Shown here piece by piece: positions 33,636-45,426 of a DNA stretch of 64,000 nt (its first letter is position 1; every line of letters starts with the position of its first letter). Origin of the DNA: Brachionus plicatilis (taxonomy: Eukaryota; Rotifera; Eurotatoria; Ploima; Brachionidae). The notes under the pieces are model-generated. The model saw nothing but the letters and a program-made list of their open reading frames with translations, was not told the DNA's origin and searched no databases. Made by a program: the position numbers and the translations under genes. The stretch spans positions 724,835 to 788,834 of the forward strand of contig QEOQ01000022.1 in assembly GCA_010279815.1 (NCBI GenBank), in the 5' to 3' direction.

Positions 33636-36600
33636 CTCAAACTTAAAGATTAATTTAATTATTTAAAAGTAAATTCAAATGCTATTTATTTATTAATTTT
33701 ATGAATTTATTTGGTTGACTTTTTTGAAATTAACTATTTGTACTTAAAATTTTAAATAGCAAAAATTTAATTTTTTGCGTATATTTTCGAATATATTCCA
33801 GCCATATTGGTACTTGCTAATTGCTTCGTTTAAGGAAAAAAAGGCTAAATTTATAAAAAAAATTTATTAAAAATTTAAAATTAGAATAAAATTTAAAAAA
33901 AAATACCTTTTTTACAATTGTTTTTTAATTACAAATAATGGAAAAATTATTAAGTGATGAAATTTTTCGGCTGAGGTTGTTTCTATTAAATTATTTTCGA
34001 AGAGACTCAATTGTTTTTGTTTATTCTTCCATCTTAAACATAGAATATACAACTATAATCTAGTTACTGAAAATACCCTTTGATATAATCTAAATCCATA
34101 ATTTAAAAGTTTTTGCATCATCCGAATATGGATCTCACGAAAAGAACTAATAAAGTTTTTCAAGATTCACAATGCCCATTTAAACCGATTTAGCAAACTA
34201 TTGTGTAGCATAATAATTAATGAACAAGTAAAAATAAAAATTGAATCAATTGAAAAAATTTAACATATTTTTGCAATTATTTTTAATCTCAAGCATGCCA
34301 TGTTTAAAGGTCTAAGTACCAAAATATGAGACTTTTCACTTCAATATTGTTTCTACAGATTGTTAAATTGACTTGACTCAATTTTCCTTTATGATGCTTT
34401 AGAGGTTATTGCAAAAAACAGGAAAACCTGTAATTTGAATTAAAAAAATTCAACTTTAGGTTTTTATTAAAAGGGCAATTATAATTTCAAAAAATTGAAA
34501 TAAAGCCTCTCGAAAAAATTTTTTTAAAATTATTAAAAGACCCACCGACTGCTAGCCTCCAATTGAAAGATTTTGAAACTTATTTTTTACATACATCAGT
34601 TTTGTAAGATTCTACAAGAAAAATATTAGATTAAAATTTTCTTCAGCATGATCTATACTTTTTGTTTTCAAAATCGGAAATTTTTTTATTATACAGCGAA
34701 TTCAAAAAGACTAGAAACGCTACCTTTTACTAAATGACAATTTTAAAATATTTTTGTCGGCTGTATTCCTTTTTTGAATAAAAATTAAAAATTAATAAAC
34801 TAAATTAAAATAATACGATGAGCGTCCAAAATCTGTAAAATGTAAGTGCAAGGCTGAATGAAGAAAAAATTGTTGAGTGACAAAGTGAAGTTAGCCTCTT
34901 CAAAAACTATCTAAATATTTTGAGTATTTTTGTTTTAAAACTTAATTTTGGCGTTCAAATTTCAGGGTAAATGGAGAGTTTTTGAAGAGGTTGAAATGAG
35001 ACTTGACAAATTTTTATTAACACCTTCATAAAAAAATTTATTTTAATTCTGCAAATTCTTTCTATTTTATTTTTGAAAAATATTTACAACGATTCAGAAA
35101 AATTATGTTTTATCAAGAAATTATTTTTTTTAATGAAAAATAATTCTAAATTCAATTTATTTTGATTTAAATTTTAAAGGAAGTTGGTATAATTAATGTG
35201 TTGAAAGTTAAAAATAAACTCTAAAGTAAACTTAAAATTTTCAAATTTCAAATTTAATATATTATAATGATTTTCCCTTCTAGATTTTTTATATTTTTAA
35301 GAGTATTGAGAATAAAAGAAACTAACTTAGGCGTTTCCAATTATTGTTTTTAAGAATGTAGAACAATCACAAACTTTATTTTAAATTAAATTTTAAGTTT
35401 TATTTTTAACTTGGCATTTGAGGTCTAAATCAAATAAAAAAAACAAATAGAAATAAATTTATTTAATGTGAATCGTGTTTTTTTTTAAATTCTTTTCGTC
35501 TAGCTTTTGTCTCACAAATGGCTGAAAATTAAAACATATTTTGTCTCAAAAATAAAAAATTTTTTCAGCTTTATTTGAAAAAATTTTGCAAAATTATAAG
35601 AATATTTTTATGGTCAATGGAATGATCTAAATACTTTGCAAGATAATAATTTGCTAGCGATTTTTACTAACTATTTGATTTTATCCTAAAAAAATCAAAA
35701 ACGAAAAGTTTTGCTTGAAATAAACTGTATTTATTTATTCAATTTAAGCGTTTGGAAATTTTAAATTATTTGTGAATTTAAAAAAAGGAGATAATTAAAA
35801 TAGAATTGATTCTTTACGGTGAAACTTGGAGTATCAAGGAATTTTTTATTTATTTGTTGCTAATTAAAAAGCGCTAGAAAATATTCGATAAACTTTATTT
35901 AAAATACTGATATTCCATTTTCCCATTGATTTTTGGATTTGTTTCTATAGAAACTAGGTATTTTTAATTTATAATATGAATTTAAGCTTCAATAAAAATT
36001 TATTTGGTCGTTTTTGAAAAAAATTCAATCACTCTTTCAAAATTTATATAGAAAATTAGACTTTCAATCTGTTTTTATAATCTTTTTTTTTTATTTGTCT
36101 TTTTAATGCTTGTATTTTTTATTTTTATTTTATTTGCAAAAAATGTCTTAATTAGCGTTTAAAAAATAATCAAATAAGTAAGCTTTTAATTTTTGCTTTA
36201 CTGATTTTTTTGTGTTCGTATTAATTTTTATCAGCATTTCAACTCAAATTATTTACTAAAAATTCCTACTGATTGCTAGCATTAAAATTTATCGTTTCCA
36301 GAAATAATAATCTTTTATTTTTAAGTTGAATTTTAAAATTCTATTAATTTATTTTTTCATTTGTCTTTTGTATTTTACCAGATTAATCATAATTAATGAA
36401 ATAAATTCGACGAAATTGTAAAGTCTTTTTTGCGGTTATGCATAATTTAGCTTTTTAGTTTAAAGTGATTAAATATTGTTTAAAAAATTTAAATTTAAAT
36501 TATTTTAATTGTCAAGTATTCAAATTTTTTGGTCTGTTTTCAATAAATCTAGGATATTCAAGCTTTTTCGAAATTCGTTTAGTTTGTAAGAAAAATAAAT

Positions 36601-38398
36601 TACAAAAATTACACGTAATATAAATATATCTCATTAATGAAAATATGCCATCATCGATTTATTGAAAGGTCTAATTACATCTCGCAATAAAATATGCCGA
36701 AATAAAGAACACAAGATTTACTTCTTAAAATATTTTAGTATGTAATATTTTTTTTTAACTCAAAATAGTCAATTAAATCCTTTTACAGTATTAAATTGTG
36801 CTATTTAGAAGAATTTTAAATATTCGTTTTACTTTTTTTTTGAGAATTTTAAAATGGATTTCCAAATAATGTTGCTTAGCATTTAATCAATAATCAATAT
36901 CAATTTTTAAAAGTATTAGAAATTAACAATCTAATCTTACTTTAGTGGTATATATATAGAAAATGAAAAAAATTAGAAGAAATAAATTAAGAAATTAAAT
37001 TTTTACTTTAGTCTTATTAAGGATTTTCAGACAAATACTCAAAATAAATAAACCCGAAAAATCAAAATAAAAATCGAAAAAACTCTTTGTGAATATTTTT
37101 TAAAATTTTTAATTATATGTGCAAAGACTCACTGAATTAGTTAAATTTTCAATTAAATAAACTTTTTTTTCAATATTTTTTTTTATCCTTCATTTTAATT
37201 TTTTAAGTTTTAAATAAAAAATTTCAGATTGTTCAAGAGACTTAATTAGATAAGTAAATAAAGATTGAAGTAGACCTTGAATTCTTTATTCTTTAATTGA
37301 GCGCGACATATCTGCAGAAATTTGTAGAGGAGAGAATTCAAATTTCATTTTTTTAATGATTAGTTGGAATTGTATTCCTGGAAAAATTTTTTCAAAAAAT
37401 GATTATTTATCAACTTGATTAATACTTTAATATTTAATGTTAATTTAAGAGTAACATGATTTGTGGATATTTTAGGGTAAATAATTCAAGTTTTACATAC
37501 AATGTTTGATTGGAAATAATTCCTCTGTAGTTATATAATATTTTAATTATCTTGGTAAATAGCTTAATACTTTATAAAATTGAAATCGACAACTCAAAAA
37601 AAAAATGATCAGAAACTTCAATTTGTTTTTACTCTTTGATTTTTTTAAATTTAATATTGAAGGAACCAGTATTTTGGCAAATTAAAGGTTCTAATCAATT
37701 TTTAAATGCTCAATTTCAATTTGTAAAAGTAAAAAAAGCTATTTACCAAGTTGAAAAATAAATATTTTTTTAAAGTAATCACTTGGTAAATAGCTTTTTC
37801 AAATTGAAATCGAGCGTTTAAAAATTGATTAGAACCTTTAATTTTCCATTAAGAAAGCTTTTTATTCAAAATTTTCAAAAAAATTTAAAAACGACCACTT
37901 TCTAAAATCAAAACGAAAGAGGCTTAATTTATTTTAAAGTTCCTTTAACCTGTAAAGTTGCTAAACTTTTATGACTATTTTGGCGGTCCAAGTGCTTAGA
38001 AATAAAATTTCTTCTAAAAATTAAAAAAAATTTTTTAATTACATAAAATATCTATTAGGTTCTAATGATTAAGTTCAATCAAGTCTTGTGTTTGTTATTT
38101 AAAATTTTTTAATGATAATTTTTAGCTTTTAAATGCCAGAAAAAAGACGGAAGAACAAGATGAGACTGAACCGTTCCTAGTCTCAGACTATTTAAGAACA
38201 TTTTTTTTATTTTAATTTTTTTACTTTTCTAATTAATAATTTATTTAAAAACGAATTTAAATTTTAAAAAAATTTATTGAAAAATTCCATATTAATTTTT
38301 TCTATTTAATTAATATTTAGATTTGATTATAAGCAACGTGGGGTCCTAATCCTCATCTATTCCTAAAATTAAACATAATAAATTTTTGTTAAAAAAAA
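33636..38398. other. Long gene-free stretch
   Basis: Almost 4.8 kb of A+T-rich sequence with stops in all frames. It holds one strong hairpin (37675-37847) and a weaker inverted pair near 34894/34977. No gene, RNA or coding-like codon pattern was found. Confidence 0.5.
37675..37847. repeat. Long hairpin, ~70-bp arms
   Basis: Left arm 37675-37750 (TGGCAAATTAAAGGTTCTAA to GCTATTTACCAAG) and right arm 37782-37847 (CTTGGTAAATAGCTTTTTCA to AGAACCTTTAATTTTCCA). A further partial copy, CTTGGTAAATAGCTTAATAC, lies at 37551-37570. The termini look like a diverged form of the GGCAAATTGAAG family. Confidence 0.65.
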
Positions 38399-41300
38399 AT
38401 GTTTAATACAAAATTGAGTATTTTTTTTATGTTTTTTTTAATTTTTATATCAGCATGTTCAGCAAATAATTGCACAAGTTTCGAGAGCTCTCGCTCCAAT
38501 TCATCCGGCTTTTGGACAGAGGTCTTTGTGTTCAATTGTTTCGAAAATACACCAGCAAATCCAGTATTTCCAGCTACATTTAGCTCACAGCCTACAAAAT
38601 ACAACGAAATTGATTTATCACCAAACGTGTACACCAGTATCCCTATTGATCAATTGTGTCCCTTTAGATTTCTGCTAAGCCTTGATCTAAGCTTTAATTC
38701 AATTAAATCAGCTGCCAATGCCTTCCGAAGTCTTGCTTGTTTGACCAGCTTGGAATCTGTCAACTTGGCCAACAATCAAATAGCCTCGCCAGTTTTGGCA
38801 AGTGACTTTGACGACACATTTTCGTCCAAGTTACGCTCTCTCAATTTGACAAAAAACATGATCGGATATATTCAATCAAGAGCTTTTATTAAACCTGACG
38901 GATCAACTCGTTTTCCCAATCTAGAATATCTTGGTTTAGCTTATAATAGACTTAAAGATTTGGATCTATTGTGGCCATTGACTCTGCCAAACTTGAACCT
39001 TTTCATCGATATAAAATTTAACAATATTTCTTCACTTACTAATGAATTTAACTTGACATACAATAACCAAATATTCAAGTATCCCATGATCAACAACAGA
39101 AAATTGGACGCAACCACAAATAGTCTGCAAGGCTTTGATGACCAAAATTTACTCCAATATGGACTCTTCGACCAGCAAAACTTGGATGAATTTCTATCTA
39201 AAATATCAAACTATGACTTTAGACAAGCAAATTTGGTGCCTACTTTTATTTGCTTTTGTCCATCAAGTGGTCAGTTAACTTTGTTTTGGTTCAGATCAAT
39301 TTCCAACAGCGTGGATCGATCAAAGCCAATTTTTAAGCTTTTTTGCAGCAACTCGCCTTCAGTTTATGTGCTGGATTTTCCATGCGGTGTAAGTAAACAA
39401 ATTACTAAGAGAACAAAAAACCGGTCTTTAGTGATAGGTGACCAGTACTCCTCACTTAAAATATGTGACCAGAAGATCAATTTAAAAAAAAATAATGTAA
39501 AGTCTTGAGTTTGGACTTTAGGGATTTAAGCAAAGAAATAAAACGAAACAATTTAGTTAATAGTTTATTAAATGGAATCCGAAATTATAACAAGTAGTTA
39601 GTGGTTTATAAAGTAGTTAGAACATGTGCTTTAATGCTGCAGTTAATTCAAGATTAAATCATAAGTAAGACATGTCAAGACTTGGGTCTTAACAATAATT
39701 TACCAAAGAAATTCAAAATAAAAAAATTCGGGTCAGAATGTGATCAAGTGTTCACCAAAAAATGGGATCATAGGTATCATGTCCAGAATGTGATCAGTGA
39801 TCAATGATCACATATTTCGTGATCAAAAAAGCCTCTAATTTATGAAAAAATAAAAATAAATTTTTTTTTGGTGATCAGGAAATTTTTTAAAACATATTAA
39901 ACTTTATTACCAATTTTCAAAAAAAAAAATTTGTGTGATCAAAAATTGACCACCAAAATTTTTTTTTGTTGAAATCAAAAAATTTTTTCATTCTAGAAAT
40001 TTCAAAATTTTAAATTAAAATTATGTCAATATTGAAAGAAAAAAAAAAAAAAAAAAAAAATTGCAACTCACCATAATAAACTATAAGTTTTTGAAATATG
40101 TATTAAGATTTAAAAACCGTAAAATAAAAGGCAGTTTTTGCAAAGAAATTGCTTTGGTTCCAGTAGAATCGTCCGATGCAGCTAAATTAGCTGCAAAAAA
40201 AGCATTAAGCAAACAGTCAAATGAAAAGGGTGCTAATTGCACATGTAAAAAAAACCCAAAGAATAATTTAGATTTTGTTTTATTTTTTTTTGAAAATTGG
40301 TAATAAAGTTAAATATATTTTAAAAAATTTCCTGATCACCAAAAATTTTTTCTGATCACCAAAAAAAAATTATTTTTTATTTTTTCATAAATTAGAGACC
40401 TTTTTGATCACGAAATATGTGATCATTGATCACTGATCACATTCTAGACATGACCCAAAAATTCAAATCTTCAGTTTTAAGTTTAAATGTTTTTTGGCCA
40501 TAAGTATTTTTAACCCTCAAAGTAGTCATCGTTTACTGGGCTTCTCTAATTACTTTAAGTTTTATTCTTATTCTTAAGTTTCATCTGTGCATTTTGGTCT
40601 GACAAGTGCCTGTTCTTCATACAAAAAAAATTTAAATATTACGCTGTTTAATTTTATTTTTGACAGTTCCTTGTTTATTTTAACCATTTTTCAGCCGATT
40701 ATTTGACATGTTATTTTACTAAATAAATTAGAATTCATTTTGGCTTTGACTTACGTGGTGAATTGATTCAAGGATTTTACAAAATTTTACAATAATTAGC
40801 GTAAATTACCGTAAAATCATAAACGAAAAAATTCACGATTTTAAGGCTTAATAAAAAGTGTCACAACTTCTTTAAAAAAACCTTCTATTAAAAAGTCATA
40901 TTAAAAAAATTGGATTTTGCCTTTAAATTAGATGATAGTTCATAAAAAAAGTAATTTTTAGTCACAGATTAAATTAAGTTTATTATTTTAATTACAAAGA
41001 AACACAGAAAATGATAAAAAATATCGTGGATAGAGAGTCAAATTTAACAATTAAAATAAAATTATCCTTTTTATACTATCTGTGCTTTTTGTTTTTTTTT
41101 ATCATTAAATTAAAAATAAAACATAGTTTGCGGCAGAGCCAGGGTTTAAGGATTCAAGTATGTTGTAGATTATAGAATTATTAGTTAAAATAAAAATTTA
41201 TAAATAAGCTTTTAATTAATTAAAATCTTTATTTTAATAATCAAAAAAAAAACAAAAAAGTATTTAATATTCTCATTTACTTCAAAAATACCGTAAATTA

Positions 41301-44300
41301 TTTTAAATTGTTAAAAGTCTAATTTTTATTACAAAAAGAATTATTTTGAGTGAAATTAAAATTTTGCTTAAAAAAAAAAAAATAATAATTATTAGACAAT
41401 TCGCCATCATTGTCAATTACAATTCGAAGCAAACTTAAGAATTTTTGTTAAACTTAGCTTTTTGTTCTTTCAAAATTTTACGATAATTAATGTAAATTAC
41501 CGTAAATTGATGAATTTTTTCTTTAATCATTCTATGATTATTTAGGTGAATTAGCCTAAAATTTGGTAAATCCTTGTATCAAATCAGCACTGTGATATTT
41601 TGAAAGATTTTTTAGTCCTATTGCTTTTGATTTTAAGTTAATGCACACTTAATCTTTTAATATTCTTAAAAAAGAATTATATTCATCCAATAAAATTTAA
41701 AATTTAACTTTTTTTACAAGTTTGAATCTTCAAAAAAATTTTCAAAAATTATGTTATAAAAGTTTTTAAATCTTAAATAAATTACGTCACCAATCTAAAA
41801 AATAGATCATCAATTTCTGGTCACACATTACCCCTTCGAAATTTACATAATATGTGACCAGAAGATCAATTTAAAAAAAATTTTCCTATTTCTAATTGAG
41901 CTTGCGTTTTTAAGGCTTCTTTCACCTCATTTATAAATTTGTTGCTAAATTTATTATTATTCAATTGTTTTTTTTCAATAGATTTAACTTGTCTTTTTGT
42001 GAATTTGTATTCGAGTACTATTTTAGCAATAGTCACTTTGATTTTTTTTGATTTTCATTTCTATCAGTTCTATGTCAAGTGCATAAAGTAGGTTTGTGGT
42101 TCGTGTTCTCTTGTTTACCCCAATCATTCTTTTTATTATTAAGGATTCCATGGTTTGCATTTTTTTTTTCAATCTTATTCACAAAACATCTTATTTTTTA
42201 ATTTTTATTTATCAATCGAATTATAATTTTTTTAATATTACATAAAGTTTTTTTCTAAATAGTTGAAAAAATATAAAAAAAGGTGAAAAAAAATTCACAT
42301 AATCTCTGAGAATTTGTAATTCAAACACAAAAAATTAAACCATATAAATTATGAATATAAATTTTGTATTGGAATTTTTATGTGAATATTCACAATGCCA
42401 TCGGCAAATTGAAGTTCATGATCAGATGTAAATTTCAAATCAAAATTTTTAGTTTTTTTAGTTTAATAAAAAAGTATTATTAATCAATTTTTTAATAATA
42501 AATGACTAAACTTTATTAAACATAAATTGCTTAATCTTTAATTAAATATAAAATTATATGAATTTTTATCTGAAGTAAAAATAAAATCTAAATCAATATT
42601 TTGAAATTTTGCAATTCAAAATTTAGCTTTGTTTTGTCGTAATTAGTGTTGGGGGTCGGTCGAGAGGCCACGTGGCCGGCCAGAAAAAAAAAATGGCCGA
42701 GACCGTGGCCGGCCGTGCAAGCGGCCAAAAAACGGCCGGTCCATTTAACGGCCAATGACCGTGCCTGGCCGGCCAAGCCGCGGCCAACTGACGGACCGAC
42801 CGTGAAATGGACGGCCAAATTTTAAAAGACCGTGAGGTGGCCGTTCGACCTTCGGCCTAAAAAAAAAGCGACCGTAAAGTGGCCGGCCAACTGACTGACC
42901 GACCGTGAAGTGGCCGGCCAAATTTTAGAAAACCGTGAGGTGGCCGGCCAACTATCGGCCAAAATAAAAACCGACCGCGAAGTGGCCGGCCAACTGATTG
43001 ACCGACCGTGTGGTGGCCGGCCAACTGAAACACCGTTAAACGGCCGACCGTGTGCAGACCAGCCGGCCACAAAACGGTCCAAAAAAAAATTTTACTAAGA
43101 TGTTTAAAAAAATTATAAAACATTAAAGAAAAATTAAAAATTTTAAAGAAATAAACATTAAAACTAATTAGATTTTCATCATCGATTTTTATAAATCTAA
43201 TTTTTTTTATTAAAATCGTTTTTATAAAAAAACTATCTAAAATACCGAATTATAAATTTATATATAAAATTTAACGATTTTTGAAAAATATCGAAAAAAT
43301 TTGGGGTTAATAATTAAAAATTACCTGATCCAAAATTTTGATAAATAATAATTTCTACTTTTAATACCTTTAATTTTTTTTTTTAAATATCCAAGTAAAA
43401 TTTTTTTTTGGACCGTTTTACGGCCTTTCAGTTGGCCGGCCACCACACGGTCGGTCCGTCAGTAGGCCGGCCACTTCGCGGTCGGTTTTTATTTTGGCCG
43501 ATAGTTGGCCGGCCACCTCACGGTTTTCTAAAATTTGGCCGGCCACTTCACGGTCGGTCAGTGAGTTTGCCGGCCATCACACGGTCGGTCCGTCAGTTGG
43601 CCGGCCACTTCACGGTCGGTTTTTATTTTGGCCGATAGTTGGCCGGCCACCTCACGGTTTTCTAAAATTTGGCCGGCCATTTCACGGTCGGTCTGTCTTG
43701 TGGCCGGCCTTGGAAAGGTCGGCCTTTTTAAAAACGGTCCACAGACGGTCGGTCAATTCACGGACGGTCTAAAATGCGGTCGTTAAATTCACGGCCAAAA
43801 TAGGCCCTTTAAACTGGCCGGCCAAAGTTGGCCGCCGCCCAACACTAGTCGTAATATATTTAAATTAATATTTAAATATTATTTTAAATCACAATTGGAT
43901 TTTAAAATTGTCTTTTTAATTTTCAAAATAAAGATTTTATAAGAATCAATTAAAAATCGATTAAAAAAAAAAAGTTTTTTTTTAAATTAAAATAGTAAGC
44001 ATCTTATGTTTAGTTTAAAAAAAATTAATAAAAGCTAATTTCATCATTTTTATTCACATTATAATGAATTAAGTTTTGATCATTTGATCGTGATCATGAA
44101 CTTCAAGTTGCCAATGCCAACCTGTCACTATAGACCCCTAAATACTTATTCTAATTTCTTGTTTAGCTAACAACTCAGTATACCGGTGTTTCAACCACCA
44201 CTTATTCAACTCTTCGAACTTCTTCTGACACAAACAACCCTGGTATCGAGAACTTGATTTTACCAACAACAACAACAACAACAACAACAACTACAACAAC

Positions 44301-45426
44301 ACTACAAAACCAAACAAATCCAAATCAAATAAATACGGACTATTTCTATCTCTTCTTTTTGATAATTCCAATTTTTTTAATTTTCACTCTTGTCTTTCTT
44401 TGCTGTTTAGGCCGTTTCTTCCAAGTTAAAACTTATCACTGCTGCAATTTTGTATGCTGCTACTGTTTTAGGCCAGAAGAAAAATCAAATAGGCAAACGT
44501 ACGATGCCATTATTTGCCACAACGAATTCGATGAACAATGGGCTGAAAAATTTTTGTCCTGTCTGGAGGAAAATAAAGGTTATAAAATCTCCTTGTTTCA
44601 TGTTCCGGATGACATTAAAACAAAAAGAGTGAAAAAGTTACAAAATACTTTAAGAATAATTGTGATTGTTAGTCCGGAATTTTTTGAAGAGGAATATGAG
44701 CACAAAAAATTTCTAAATTCACTTAGATCTCTGAAAGAGAATAAAAATATGACTATCATAGTCATTAACAAAGGCACCGAACAATCAAGATTCAATAGAC
44801 TTGTAAAATATATAGAGTCTTCTTCTACCAATGCACAACCAAGCAAACTATGCTCCAATTTTTCATACAAATTAAAATCCATCATCAAATACAATTGTGG
44901 AGTAAAACAAGTGGAAAAAATGAATTTCAACGATGAGAACTTTTGGCGCGATTTTTTGTACATAATGCCTTTTTACAGTTCCAGTCAACAAAAAAGGATA
45001 AACTTGCCAAAAATAAAGTCTAGAAAATTTGATCCGCCGAAAAGCAAAGATTTTAAATTGCCTTATGCCACCGATATTAAGAATACCAAAAAACCAAGAC
45101 ATGTTATTATTCCCATTCCTGACTTTATGAAAACAAGTCTTGGTTTTAGTAGATCAAAGCTCTCGGACTCATTTAATAGAGAGGAACATGGTCCTGATAT
45201 TGATGAACAGCATTACTACAAGATTCAAAAAATTCACCAAGATTCAAAGAAAAATAATTCAACCAGAACTAAGAAAAATGTCGACTTGAAAGGGGGGGAG
45301 CAGATGACTTATAAAAAAGAACGATCTGAATCAGCTGATATACTGGCCATGTTTGCTCCGACTACAAATATGATTTTTCCGCTAGAAAATAAAAGAGATG
45401 ACGAAGACAATGAAATAAATAGTTAA
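38399..45426 (+). CDS. Toll-like receptor (LRR ectodomain, TM, TIR domain)
   Basis: Two exons, 38399-39388 and 44167-45426, joined phase 0 across a 4,778-bp intron, give 749 residues. Signal peptide about 1-22. The ectodomain has at least four leucine-rich repeats (LLSLDLSFNSI, LESVNLANNQI, LRSLNLTKNMI, LEYLGLAYNRL), short for a TLR, then a Cys-containing cap and a Thr-rich stalk. Transmembrane segment about 389-415 (FLIIPIFLIFTLVFLCCLG). TIR domain from about 442: YDAIICHNEFDEQWAEKF (box 1), LRIIVIVSPEFFEEEY, and FW of box 3 near 589. Box 2, normally RDxxPG in the BB loop, reads HVPDDIKTK, so the usual signalling signature is missing. A long basic tail follows. Role: surface pattern receptor by family; adaptor use uncertain. 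Extra exons hidden in the intron cannot be excluded. Confidence 0.88.
39777..40453. repeat. Foldback element in TLR intron with GTGATCAC-rich arms
   Basis: Left arm 39777 onward (TCATGTCCAGAATGTGATCA, GTGATCAATGATCACATATT, through ATTACCAATTTTCAAAAAAA) is mirrored by the right arm ending at 40453 (CTGATCACATTCTAGACATG). Arms are about 160 bp; the right arm has an extra TCTGATCACCAAAAA insertion. The interior (about 39940-40290) contains a coding-like stretch, treated as a finding. A related GTGACC/AGATCAATTTAAA word pair occurs at 39459-39490 and 41850-41880. Confidence 0.7.
42403..44112. repeat. Outer inverted termini of an older foldback element
   Basis: Left terminus GGCAAATTGAAGTTCATGAT plus CA (42403-42424) and right terminus, its reverse complement with one mismatch (44091-44112). 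They match the termini of the element at 25542-26111. Between them lies about 0.5 kb of A+T-rich DNA interrupted by the hAT-like insertion, so this is a nested arrangement: an older element hit by a younger one. Confidence 0.6.
42644..43847. mobile_element. hAT-like non-autonomous element packed with GGCCGGCC repeats
   Basis: The ends are TAGTGTTGGGGGTCGGTC and, inverted, TAGTGTTGGGCGGCGGCC. Both sides are abutted by a perfect 8-bp duplication, GTCGTAAT (42636-42643 and 43848-43855), which fits the hAT target pattern nTnnnnAn. The interior is GC-rich: 17 exact GGCCGGCC octamers, 8 on the left in the ACCGTGAAGTGGCCGGCCAA direction and 9 on the right inverted. A 96-bp segment (42896-42991) is perfectly inverted at 43465-43560 and repeated again from 43599 (period 134). 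The central loop (43098-43393) is A+T-rich. No transposase. Several open frames run through the array, but they are by-products of the repeat. Confidence 0.85.

Noticed and set aside
40061..40303. 80-codon frame in the TLR intron as a stand-alone gene
   Set aside because: Starts in a poly(A) run, lies inside a foldback element and has no homologue I recognise. Kept only as a finding.
41870..42060. Minus-strand open stretch with Lys/Asn-rich sequence in the TLR intron
   Set aside because: Low-complexity Lys/Asn/Ile codons as expected from A+T-rich DNA, overlapping a repeat boundary; no start or splice support.
42588..43772. Several open frames of 76-92 codons on both strands through the GGCCGGCC array
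   Set aside because: They read the same Gly/Pro/Arg/His-rich repeat in several frames and both directions and lie wholly inside a non-autonomous transposon. They are by-products of the repeat, not genes.
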